The notes under the pieces: generated by a model
The model's input: the letters and a program-made list of their open reading frames with translations, nothing else
What the model was told of the DNA's origin: nothing
Database searches by the model: none
Made by a program: the position numbers and the translations under genes
Origin: Hydrangea macrophylla
Lineage: Eukaryota; Streptophyta; Magnoliopsida; Cornales; Hydrangeaceae
NCBI GenBank assembly: GCA_033977485.1
Contig: CM066994.1
Coordinates: forward strand, 84,444,871 to 84,508,870
Direction of reading: 5' to 3'
Length of the DNA stretch: 64,000 nucleotides
Shown: positions 46,657 to 56,940 of the stretch, one piece after another
Position numbering within the stretch: position 1 is the first letter of the stretch
How the letters are laid out: each line of letters begins with the position of its first letter

Positions 46657-47436
46657 ATGGACCATCCTATATCTCCACCCTCTCCACCCGATAGGTCTTC
46701 GAGTGTGTCGAGTCAATATTCAGACTTTAGTTCTTCCACTTCTGACACTGTACCGAGTCCTAGTGTAGTCAAGTCTTACGGTCCAGTCGGTCGTCCCGGC
46801 CGGTGTTGTCGTCATCCTCGCATTCCCATTCATGTCTATTTTGATTCTTCAGACGAGGATGATCTTTTCGACAATGACCCTACTATCATCGACGGCCATT
46901 ATGGCGCTCCACCCACATCCTCTAAGTCTTCTTCTTCTTCGGATTCAGCTGATTATTCGACTGATGATGATGAGGTCGAGGATGATGCGGGTATTATTTC
47001 GAGTCTAGAGGCCTTTTCATTGAGAGCTTCCATTTCAACCGATGTACCTACACCTGAGGTCACCTATCCATATAGGGACCTACCTGATTATGTGCCGAAC
47101 GTTGTTCGACAACGTCTGGGTCACCCTGACTGGTCACCCGAGGACATTGCTTCGATATTTTCCCTTTATGCCGGTCATGTGGATGACATGGCTGATTTGG
47201 GACCTGGTGCCGCTGATGAGGATGAGATAGTTGTGGGTCTGGAGTTGCCTGTTGAGGATGAGGATGAGGAGTATGTGATGTCGTTCGACCCTGCTGAGCA
47301 TCAGGAGTGGGAGCTGGTTGATTGGTACTTCCGAGTTGGTGTGCCACCCCCTTCAGACGTTTTTCGTGGCACGGATGTCCTAGCCATCTTCTATGCGGAT
47401 TACATCCATGTCACTGTCATGTTCCCACTTGCATAG
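46657..47436 (+). CDS. Uninterrupted acidic Ser/Asp-rich protein, 259 residues, unknown function
   Basis: The ATG at 46657 is preceded by AGCATCCCCTCACT. The N-terminal third is Ser/Pro-rich (SPPSPPDRSSSVSSQYSDFS). A basic patch GRPGRCCRHPRIP is followed by VYFDSSDEDDLFDNDP, another Ser/Asp run and an acidic centre with VEDEDEEYV. The C-terminal part has EWELVDWYFRVGVPPPSD and a hydrophobic tail. There is no signal peptide and no obvious membrane helix except a weak one at the end. It lies in the env region of Athila just before a purine-rich GGTTTGGGGGAGAG. I do not recognise a family; it may be a transposon accessory protein. Confidence 0.5.
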   Translation: MDHPISPPSPPDRSSSVSSQYSDFSSSTSDTVPSPSVVKSYGPVGRPGRCCRHPRIPIHVYFDSSDEDDLFDNDPTIIDGHYGAPPTSSKSSSSSDSADYSTDDDEVEDDAGIISSLEAFSLRASISTDVPTPEVTYPYRDLPDYVPNVVRQRLGHPDWSPEDIASIFSLYAGHVDDMADLGPGAADEDEIVVGLELPVEDEDEEYVMSFDPAEHQEWELVDWYFRVGVPPPSDVFRGTDVLAIFYADYIHVTVMFPLA

Positions 47437-49174
47437 GGACATTCAGTGATTTGGTTTGGGGGAGAGTATTATGGATATATTTCTTTTATTTTGTTTCGTT
47501 TATTTTTAGTTGTTATTATGTTTTAGTAGTTAAGAATTCTTTTAATTTCGTTTATTTGTTATTCTTTTCGTTTCGTTGTAAGAACAAAAAATTAAACAAT
47601 AAATAATAAATAACAATAATGAAAATTTGAAAACAAACATTTTATTTTAGAAGTTTTAATATTACATGAAGTACATTTTCGTATATGATTTCTTAATATT
47701 ATTCAATGTTGCATTATTTCTTGTTGTAACTAGATTTTAATTGAAATTTGAGATTAAGAAAGTATGTAGTCCAATTTCTACTGAAACTGTAAAGGTATGT
47801 CTTGAAACTATATATCCTTAGAAACATTGTTTTATATCTTATACTTGCATATCTTGTTGTACAGCACGTAGTCATGTGGATGCATGTTGGTATTGAATTA
47901 TAATATAACTTGGATTTTTAAATAGCAATATTGTGGAGACTAAACCCAATGAGCTTTAGAGCCTGTCTTTCTTTTTGAGGGTTTAAATTTACTTTTATCG
48001 AATCTCATTCACGTAGCGCATTATTTCGTTGATTAGTCTCAATATTTATTTATTTTGGTTGAAAGTCGAGTGAGTATTATAATTACCATGTTTAAAAAAA
48101 TTATATACAAAAAATCTATTCCTTTAGATATCGTAACATTAAAAAATCATGTGACTCTAGAAGATAATATTAGGCCATCTATCTTTATAAACCCTTCTGG
48201 CCATTGACTTACCTTATAATATAATTTATATCCCTTGTTAACCCTTTGAATCCTACCCACTTTGATATGGAGTTTGTCACTATAAAAATATTACGTAACC
48301 TATGTCCAAGAGTAGTTGAAGAATAGTTTTCATAAAGAAATCGAGCTAATAACGACTCATGTAAAGTGGAGAATTGAGGAGAAAAGGTTATAAAAAAAAA
48401 AGAGAAAAAAATCGATATAAAAAGGAAAAGTAGATGTTGGAAAAATGATTGAAAAAAAAGGAGATGAATCTCTTGAAAAAAAATATATAAAAAAATAATA
48501 AATAGTCGTTGTAGTAAAGCCCTTGTGTTACAAGTTACAACTATTTTTTTTTATCTACTCAAGGACTCTTTGAATTCCTTTTTACCTTTCTTTTCTTAGC
48601 TATAACTCTTGACCAAACATTACAACCCTTGTAAAGTCCTAATTGATTCTAGGGAAACATGATTTGAATATGGAACTGACAGAAAAAGGGAATAAAAGCA
48701 TGGTAGTAATAATATTTACTTGACGATCGATATCTATTCATGAGATTATTTTTTTTACGTCGTGTTATACATTGTTCTGTGTCATAATCGAGTTTATTTG
48801 TTTTGTACGTAATTCTTCTTCACATATATCCGAGTGATTGCACCTATTTTTGAGTATTTTATTTTAGAGTGTAATTAACAACGTGAGATTTGTAGTCGAA
48901 GCATCACTAGATGGTTATCCGATTTATATTTCAAGATTCATAGTCACTGTGTATCCACTTGATTACTATTCACACACATGCAAGTCTTCGATATGTTCTA
49001 TTGATTCTATTGATATATGTTTTTGGATTACTTTTATAATTTGGGTGGACGTACGATTATTTTACTCTTGATAATTTGAATTTTTTTGAATTTAGTTTAA
49101 TCAAGGAATGATGTTGACATTGAGATATTAAAATTTTGAATAAAATTTTTCTTTTACAAGTTAGTAAAGATGGT
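47437..49174 (+). other. Athila 3' untranslated region, part 1
   Basis: A polypurine-tract-like TTTGGGGGAGAG at 47455-47467 is followed by T-rich then A-rich DNA (runs of A at 48390-48500). There are blocks around AAACCCTTCTGGCCATTGAC (48189) that resemble the long Athila 3' UTR. No gene is seen; the ORF at 48883-49071 is not conserved in composition. Confidence 0.5.
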
Positions 49175-49577
49175 TGTGAGCGACTTGTTGACGAGAACCC
49201 TCACGAGACTTCACTCGTCCGACTAGGGATACCTAGAGGTTTAAAAGGCTTGTTGCATAGGCTAAGTGCAATCGTGTCATAACTCAAAATTTTAGTAAGG
49301 GTAAAATTGTCTTTTAAGTGCTTACGTGTGAGTCCGTATTTAATTGTGCACTACTTAAATTAATTTCATCATGTGCTACTGTATTTATTTTTTTGATTAA
49401 TTTAGGGCTAAATGGGACATGTTTTAATTTGGGTGTGTAACACTAGACCACACACACACACACATGCTTTATACCCCTTCAAGTCATTCAAAGGTCAAAC
49501 CAAAAACCAAAGCAAGCTAGTGGGCCCCACCTCTCCCCATATGGCCGGTCAACTCTCTCTCCTCCCCTCACTTTTCA

Positions 49578-49634
<57 letters not shown>

Positions 49635-51260
49635 TCTTCTTCTTCTTCTTCTCCTCCTCTCTACGATACATACACCATTTTTGTTCCATGGCTTCATCTT
49701 CCTAAAGCTTCCATTAGAGCACCACAGAGAGATTTTTGAAGATTTTCCTATTTCATATATGAGTCTTAGAATTTCAAGAGGTTCCTAGTGGTGTTCTCCA
49801 AATTCATTTTCATCTCCAAGGTTTACCCAAATTGCCTAGGGTTCTAGCTCCTCATCTACAACCTTAGAGAACTTTTGGGAGATTCTTGCTTTGGGAAGTA
49901 TTGTTAGATCAGCTTCGACTTCATTCTTCCACCACTAGATTTTATTTTGGAGTTCTTTGGTTTTCTCTACATTTTGGGTGTTATTCCATTTATTTTGCAA
50001 GGATCTCCTTAAGGTAGATATCATTGTTTCTTTTAATATGATTTTTATGGCCAAGGTGATTTGTGCTCATTAAAATGTTAGGAGGATAATTTAGACACAT
50101 GTGTTAGGTTTCCCCCAAAGTTGTAAACTTAGGGTTGTTTACCTAATTTATGACTTGTATGTTTAGTTGTGTTAATTGTGATTATGTGATGATAGATGTG
50201 ATTAGGATGCTCCCTTATATGTGTAAAAGTATGTTAGAACGTTAGTTCAGAAATCCTTGTTAGGATTGTTAAATTATGAACATTGATTTAACTCCTTGGT
50301 GTTCTTGATACTTTGTCGAACATGCTAGAATTATCCTATTATGTTTGATCATCCATGATGACATTTTCACATCACATGCATTAAGGCCTAATCGACGAGC
50401 ATTTCACTTAGCACAACATAAATGATTTGTTTTGCAAAAGAGAAAAACCCCATGTGAAAGAATTTCATTTAAGAAATCCAGATGTGGATTGTGATGTGAT
50501 ACAGGGAGAATGACCCTTATAAACATTCAAACTCCAACTATATTCGGTTAGCTCCCGAAAGTTGGTATGCTACACTCTATGTATGGGTGGCTCATAGTCC
50601 GGTAATGAGAGGAGTGCACCCATCTTGCATAGCCCGTAAGGCTTGTCATTTTATTTTAGCCTTGGTGGCGTTTCATTGCACCTCTTCTCATACTTAGCCA
50701 TGGAAAGCATATCGATTCGTCTCAATGTTTCCTACTGAGTCGTTGTGCTTAATGAATCTATAAAACTATTTTTTTTCAGGTGACCTCGATAAAGGGAAGG
50801 GCCATATGTGATCCGACGTTTAGACGTCGTTATATTTTGAAGGCTAGGCCTTAACTTTGTAATTAGTAGCTTCCCATGTTTATTTGTCCTTGTAGGAGTT
50901 TGTAATAGTTTAATGCTTATAGAATTGTTGTATTATGCCGTTACACAACTCCTTGAACTTAAGTTCCATAATTTGTCATCGGGAAGCCTTTATTGTAATT
51001 TGATGGACATGTGTTAGTCCTTGTTCTTTCATACTTGTCAAACTTAATTGTATTAGGTAATTATGTTTCTGAGATCGTCGTGTCTCTCTTCTAACTCTTG
51101 TTGTATAAGCTTGTTGTGTATTGAGAATCCTTGCCGGATTTATATCATGTTACCACTCCTTGTCGGAATTCTTGTTATACCTCTAATCCTAGCCGGATTT
51201 GTTAAATTTTACTTATTAAACTTCATTCCGTCAACTTGCCGTCGATATCGTTCTTGTTAG
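49175..51260 (+). mobile_element. Probable chromovirus-type LTR nested in Athila 3' region
   Basis: Starts near TGTGAGCGACTTGTTGACGA at 49175, with CGACTAGGGATACCTAGAGG shortly after. It has a CA-rich block and TATA-like CTTTATACCCC at about 49468, a TC/TTC microsatellite in the leader, and GAAGGGCCATATGTGATCCG near 50798. The layout is that of a long gypsy LTR. No pol lies next to it; it could be a solo LTR. The right end is a guess and no target duplication was confirmed. Confidence 0.45.
49571..49660 (+). repeat. (TC)n-(TTC)n microsatellite
   Basis: An uninterrupted TC run from about 49579 to 49631 is followed by TTC triplets to about 49651. It lies about 100 bp after the TATA-like box of the LTR, in the presumed 5' untranslated part. 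ORFs across it (49412-49705) are artefacts of this repeat. Confidence 0.9.
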
Positions 51261-51289
51261 AAACACCTTTTGAATATTGTATAGTGTTC

Positions 51290-51640
51290 ACCCTAATTGA
51301 ACTTTTTGTGCTTAATCCAACTTTTGTGGAGTGAACTCTCTCCCCATAGTTCACTCAATCGAACTTTTCTTTGCTTGATTCAACTTCTGTAGAGTGAATT
51401 CTCTACCCATAGTTCGCTCAATTGAACTTTTTCTGCTTAATCCAACTTTTGTAGAGTGAATTCTCTGCCCAGAGTTCGCTCAATCAAACTTTCTTTGCTT
51501 GATCCAACTTCTATAGAGTGAATTCTCTACCCATATTTCGCTCAATCGAACTTTTCTCTACTTAATCCAACTTCTGTAGAGTGAATTCTCTGCCCAGAGT
51601 TCGCTCAATCGAACAATCTCTGTGTGATCCAACTCTCATC
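51290..51640 (+). repeat. Tandem array of 62-63 bp units, about 5.5 copies
   Basis: Units begin at the AATCGAAC/AATTGAAC word near 51294, 51357, 51420, 51482, 51545 and 51608. Each has CTT.ATCCAACTTCTGTAGAG, then TGAATTCTCT.CCCA and GTTCGCTCAAT. Alternate units are more alike, suggesting a two-unit higher order. The array lies between the nested LTR and the Athila polypurine tract. Confidence 0.85.
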
Positions 51641-52088
51641 AGAATACATTGATTAAAAGCATAAGTCCCCTATGCGATATCAATGTTTAAATGAGTATCC
51701 CTCCTTATATTATAATACCTCATTTTAAAAATATTTATCACTCAAACCTTTTCGTTTTATCCTTTGATCTTGAAATCTTTTGAATAATCTTGCAGACTTG
51801 GTTTCTGTAAGCTTTTATCTTTGTTTGACTCGTTGACATCTATGTCCATTTTGGATTTATGTGTTAGTAAGTCATGTTTGTAGGAGTTCCTGTGGAATTT
51901 CAAATTTGCTTCCGCGTTGTGCTTGACTTTGGTATTGTTTTCCCCTTCTTTCCTCCCATTCATGTGCCTCGGTTTTTGGGGAGTAACAAATCGTTATCCA
52001 TGCGAAAATGGATTAGAAATTTTTATTATTAGAAGTTTTATTTTTCTTTTCTTTATGCTCGAGGACTAGCAAAATGTAGGTTTGGGGG
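51641..52088 (+). other. Athila 3' untranslated region, part 2, with polypurine tract
   Basis: Contains GCTCGAGGACTAGCAAAATG (52058-52077), a phrase typical of Athila just before the polypurine tract, and GTTTGGGGGTG at 52080-52090 next to the LTR start. No gene is seen. Confidence 0.75.
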
Positions 52089-53426
52089 TGTGATCGGGAG
52101 AGAACAAATCCTAATCATACGCCTTAACTCACATTTGTTAGCCATTTTTATCCTGTTTTTGTATAATTTTACTCCGTTTTCCACTTTTTGTCAGGTTTTA
52201 GATGAAAGTATGGATTCCAGGTTAAATGGGGTGAAAAGCAAGAAGAAAGAATAAAAAAAGCCCAATCGCGTGCACGGCTTGCTTGCGCGAGAATCCAGCA
52301 AATCGCTCGTGCTGCCCGCTCACGCGACCTTCCAGAATCGCGCTCGCACGATCCATACAAAAAATGTGAAATGCGTATTTTTAAGTGCTGAAGACCCATG
52401 TGTGGACGAAATTGCCCAATTATGTCCAGAAAGCAATTTACAGCAGTTTTAGTCGGATTAGGTTTATAAAAACCTTCCTAACCTCTCTAAAACTATATAT
52501 ATCTCATTCTAAATCAATTGGGGGAGGTTACACATTGATTCATACATCACTTTGAAGATAAGAAGAAGGAGAAGATCTAGCTTGAAGGTCTATAATGGCA
52601 ACCATCAACTCAATCTTCATGCTCTCATCCACCATGTGCAACTAAACTCCTATTCTAGGGTTTCAATGAAATCCTAGCTATGTAAAGAGGGAATTCTATG
52701 CTTGATTATTTTAGGATTTTATGTATTGGATAGTGATTGTATGTTTGTGGATTATTTATATATAATCAATTTTTAATGATAATAATCAAGAGTATTTTGG
52801 ATCTATTCTTGTCTTAGATTTTTCCTTACGCTTATTGAACTCAATAGTCCTTGATTTCTATGATTGATAGGAGTATTTACATACAATAGTGCTTATATGA
52901 TTGTGATGTTTGGATCTTTTATATTTCATGCTTAGGAAAGATAAGTTATGCTACACATTAGTTAAAGGTAGATAATTCATGTGAACCGAAGATGCGTTTT
53001 GCTTAGATCAAACTAGTGATATCCTCTTGTTGATACTATTGGGCTTGTAGCTACAATAGATCGTGACTATCCAATTATAGAACTTAAAATAGAAAGTCTA
53101 GACCCCCGATGCATAGTTAGTGGTGGATTTGCAATTCTAGATCTCATCCACTTATATTTTAAACGATCTTAAATTTTGCAATAGTTTACTTGGATTTAAT
53201 CTCATATTTTATTGTCATAAATTCATAGTTTAATTTCATAGTTGAATTAATAGTAATAGTTAAATTCACAACCAATCAAACTTCCATTTTTCAATAACTA
53301 AATAGATTTAGATTTTATAAATTAAAGGATAAAAGTAAACAATCCCTGTGGGTTCGACCTTTACTTCCACACTATAAATCCTTAGAAAGTAAAGTATACT
53401 TTTATATCTTGATTATGACAAGATCA
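52089..53426 (+). mobile_element. Athila 3' LTR (plus strand)
   Basis: Starts TGTGATCGGGAGAGAACAAA after the polypurine tract and ends GATTATGACAAGATCA at 53426, matching the ends of the minus-strand Athila LTR at 24981-26464. GC palindromes (CGCTCGTGCTGCCCGCTCAC and others) at 52264-52345 precede a TATA-like TTTATAAAAA at 52463. The right side abuts a Tat RT fragment, which it presumably interrupted. Confidence 0.85.
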
Positions 53427-53870
53427 GTTACCTTGGCATTTTTGAGGCCGAAGGGCATCACCTTGTGGCAATACTTCCCCTGGTCAGTGATCAAAGAAAT
53501 CTTCTCATTCCCGGGATACATACTGATCTGGTTGTATCCTAAGTAGGCATCCATGAAAGAGAGAAGTAATTGACCGGTGTGGAGTCCACAAAAAGGTCTA
53601 TCCTAGGTAGCGGATAGCAGTCCTTGGGACAAGCCTTGTTCAGGTTGGTGAAGTCCACGGACATCCTCCATTTTCCTTTACTCATCTTGACCAGTACCAC
53701 ATTGGCTAGCTATTGGGGATATTGCACTTCCTAGATGGACTTTGCTTTGAGAAGCTTCCTAATTTCTTCACGTACTGCTTCCTGCCTCTTGGGTATCATA
53801 CCCCTTCTCTTTTGCTTGACTAATCGGATGTTCGGGTTAATATTGAGTCGGTGGGACATGATCGGGGGTC
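53427..53870 (-). pseudogene. Tat element D reverse transcriptase N-terminal part
   Basis: Read from 53870 to 53427 on the minus strand: VKQKRRGMIPKRQEAV, KGKWRMSVDFTNLNKACPKD and YPLPRIDL are clear across frame changes near 53570 and 53700. Downstream RT is missing where the Athila LTR begins. Sequence identity to element A RT is clearly limited, so this is another Tat family. Confidence 0.78.
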
Positions 53871-55030
53871 AATTCCCAGCATGTCCTCATGACTCCAAGT
53901 AAATACCTCTTGGTTTTCTCTTAGGAACTGGATCAACTATTCTTTGAGTCTCAGTTCCAGGAGAGTACTGATGCTGACTGACTAGTGGGGGAATTAAGGG
54001 TTCAGCACCACCTGATCCACTTCTTCCACCGGGCTGACCCCATCCTGCGCATCTCTTGGGTCCATCTCCTGGATGTTCAGGGTTTCTACAATCGCCTCTC
54101 TGCATAGGGAACTAACAGTATAGCTCCGGGCTGTTACTGGATCTCCTCTTAGGCTTCCCGGACCCTAGGGGGTGGGGAACTTGACCACTAGGTTGTAGGT
54201 CAACACCACCGCCTTGGTTGTGTTGAGCGTTGGTCTCCCGAGGATGACATTGTAGGCAGATGAAGCCCCCACTAGCACAAAGTTTGCCAATACTGAGGTT
54301 TGCTATGGATATGTTCCCATCAAGACTGGCAGCTCGAACATTTCATGCAGTTGTGTGCTTGAACAGTTAAACCCGACCAAGAGAGTGGCCACCAGCCAAG
54401 GATGGTGTGTCGATATCCCAAACTGATCGAAGGTTGAGGCAAATAAAATATCTAAGGAGCTATTTATGTCCACCAACACTCTCTTTACCATGAAAATGGT
54501 TATAGAAAACGTCACCACCAACGGATTATCGTGGGGGTAATACAAATCCTTTACATCGTCGAATGAGAATGTCAGAACATTGGTTTGTAGGGAGTTGACT
54601 AGGTGGATATGCAAGACATCCGCTTGGGATGCCAAGGCATGACTCTTTCTTGCCAACTGTAAGTCCCCTCCACTCAATGTTCTTCTAGAGACAACATTGA
54701 TATGTCCGAGGGGCTGTGGCTACTCAGGAGCTCGGGTGCTTGGCAGAGGCCGTTTGTCTGTGATGATGAACTCGGCAACATAACCCTGCTCTATGAGCTT
54801 TTCGATGGCAATCTTCAGCTTGAAGTAGCCCTCAGTATTGTGGCCATGATCCTTATGATACCGGCAAAACTTGTCCTGATTCCTCTTCTTGAGCGGGTTC
54901 TTCATCTTTGTCGACTTCCTGAGCAGTCTTTGAGACTCGGCCATGACCATGATGTCCTAGATAGCCCAAGAGAGTGGCATAAAAGCATTCGGGGCCTGAT
55001 CCCGAACTCCTGGTGGCTAATCATGCTTTG
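53871..55030 (-). pseudogene. Tat element D gag zinc knuckle and protease region
   Basis: From right to left, the knuckle CRYHKDHGHNTEGYFKLK (last Cys now Tyr) is at about 54870-54815, within an open frame 54950-54720. The protease region is at 54677-54303, with LYYPHDNPLVVTFSI and RVLVDINSSLDILF; the catalytic Asp is present but its usual Gly is Asn. The linker to RT (54300-53870) is degenerate. N-terminal gag is cut near 55030. Plus-strand frames here are shadows. Confidence 0.75.
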
Positions 55031-55824
55031 ACTAGTAGGAATAGTCAGTTTACCTCGTGTTCACCTGGAGATTCTATATTTTATCGAGGTCCAGCATTTA
55101 GTATTGATGGAGATGGTTCACTTAGTTAATAGTGATGCCTTTATATCCCTTTAGAGGTCCTGTTGGTGCATGCTCATCTTGCACAGCTCAATATATCCCT
55201 ACTGGTCGTTCTAGCCAAGGACCCGATAGTTCCAGTTGATGAGGATGATGATGATAGTGACCTCATGCTTATCCCTATTGCTGAGGACGATGAAGAGGAG
55301 GACGGTTTTGGTCTAGATGACTTTGCTGCAGACCTCGAGGAAGAGCTAGCATTTAAGCTAGTTTTGCCTAAGGAAGTGTCAGTTGAGGCTGGTACTCGAG
55401 GGTATGCTCCATCACTGGCTTCCCAGAGCAGTGACTTTGATATGATGGGTCCATTCCATGTTCAGCGATTTTACCCTATCAACTCGCTGGATTTACTGAT
55501 GGACGCCTATAGAGACGACTGATGGTTTAGATATAACTTTGTACATATTAACTATATTAACTCATACCCTATCTCTTTTTGCAAACTATATTTACATGCA
55601 TTCGAGTATAGGGCAATGTTCCCATTTTTGGCATTAACTCTTGCATGGACGATGTACGTCCTAACCCATACGGATAGGGTAGGCATTGAACTGATCATAC
55701 ACGCTTTTTGAATCTACTTGATGAGAAGATAGAAATACGCTTTTGATATTGTCACTGTGTAAATTGATTTATATTCCTGCTTCATTCATGTTTCTCATTC
55801 TTTTATCATTGGCATGCATGTAGA
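55031..55824 (+). other. Chromovirus leader with an acidic upstream ORF
   Basis: Region before gag. It contains the acidic ORF at 55163-55522 and ends in CATTGGCATGCATGTAG directly before the gag ATG region, a plausible 3' splice site. No LTR or primer-binding site could be found to its left; the 5' end seems lost. Confidence 0.45.
55163..55522 (+). CDS. Acidic 119-residue ORF upstream of chromovirus gag, unknown function
   Basis: VPVDEDDDDSDLMLIPIAED and EEEDGFGLDDFAADLEEELA make the centre strongly acidic, and FYPINSLDLLMDAY is near the end. The frame also extends a few codons upstream. It is on the gag strand, 300 bp before gag. No family is recognised; it could be an accessory ORF or the tail of an env-like ORF from another element. 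Confidence 0.35.
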   Translation: MVHAHLAQLNISLLVVLAKDPIVPVDEDDDDSDLMLIPIAEDDEEEDGFGLDDFAADLEEELAFKLVLPKEVSVEAGTRGYAPSLASQSSDFDMMGPFHVQRFYPINSLDLLMDAYRDD

Positions 55825-56940
55825 ATGGCTGGGAGACCAAGGATGAATAGGAATCTGATCGAGGAGGCACCTTTGGCTGCCAATCCCGCGGGAATGTTTG
55901 AGGCTTTCGTCAGATGCCTCAAAAGAGTTAGTAATCTGACTGAAAACCGACGAGACCATCAAACTGGGGATAAGTTGCTGGAGAGATTCCGTGCATTGGG
56001 GTCCGAACAGTTTGCAGGAACCGCAGAACCCTAGAAAGTAGAATAGTGGTTGAGACAGATGGACCGCATGTTTGAAGCTGTTCAGTGCAATGAGATGGAT
56101 AAGAGGAGGTTAGCTACCTTCCAATTAAACAATGCTATCGTAGACTGGTGGGACTCGGTGATAGCTACTTTCGGGAACAAAGCTGCTGTGGGAATGACTT
56201 GGACTGCGTTTAAAGGGAGATTTCTGGAGAAATACTTCCCATCTACCAAGAGACACAGAAGAGATAAAGAATTCATAGAGATGACTTAAGGGATGAAGTT
56301 GGTGCAAGAGTACACCACACAGTTCAAGAGCCTGTCTCGGTTCCCTCCCCACCTGGTTGATATGGAAGAGAAGAAGATACGTAAGTATAACCAAGGGTTG
56401 ATGCCGCAGATTCGCCGCCTGACTCTTGGTCACCTAGATAAGTCTTTTGAAGAACTCATTGGTGTGGCCACTGATCTGGAAGAGGAAGCTCGGGTGAACC
56501 GTTAGCAAGTCAAATTTCGGCCGCCTCAAAGGGGTAATTTGGGGAATAAGCCACCAATGTATCGTACCCAAAGATAGAAGAGGAATTTTGATGGAAGCAA
56601 GAAAACCCAACCTATCACCTATCCGACTCAACCTCAAGTTAGTGAAGGAAGTAGTGCTCGGAAATGCTTTAACTATGGCAACCCCGACCATCTAGATCGA
56701 GACTACAAGACACTAACGTGCAGTACTCAGCAAAGTATAGTCTGTTATAACTGTGGTAAACCTGGTCACATCAGCAAGTTCTGCACTAATCCTAAGTAGG
56801 TGACTTATGGTCAACAGGGTTAGACTCGCTTGAATGCTGTCATTCCTGATGCTGCTGGATATAATGAAATTGTGTATGAAGAAGGGGATTATGGAAAAGA
56901 TCAGCCCGATCAGTAAGCGGTAGAAGATACATCAACTCTA
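55825..56940 (+). pseudogene. Chromovirus gag
   Basis: Gag forms the particle. Blocks: QMDRMFEAVQCNEMDKRRLA and VDWWDSVIATFG, then AFKGRFLEKYFPSTKR and EYTTQFKSLSRFPPHLVD, then KYNQGLMPQIRRL. These are the Retrotrans_gag core. Two zinc knuckles follow: CFNYGNPDHLDRDY (two Cys lost) and CYNCGKPGHISKFC (intact, about 56740-56785). Single stops occur at 56032, 56287, 56503 and others. The LINE interrupts the frame after 56935. Confidence 0.85.

Noticed and set aside
47060..47347. Minus-strand His/Pro/Gln-rich ORF
   Set aside because: Shadow of the acidic plus-strand ORF 46657-47436; its composition is the complement of Asp/Glu/Val codons.
49412..49705. Plus-strand ORF with Ser-Leu repeats
   Set aside because: It is a translation of the TC/TTC microsatellite in an LTR, not a gene.
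51290..51640. Possible CRISPR-like array
   Set aside because: Units are contiguous tandem copies without unique spacers, in a plant transposon context.
54702..55031. 109-codon plus-strand ORF
   Set aside because: It is antisense to the recognisable Tat gag zinc-knuckle region on the minus strand.
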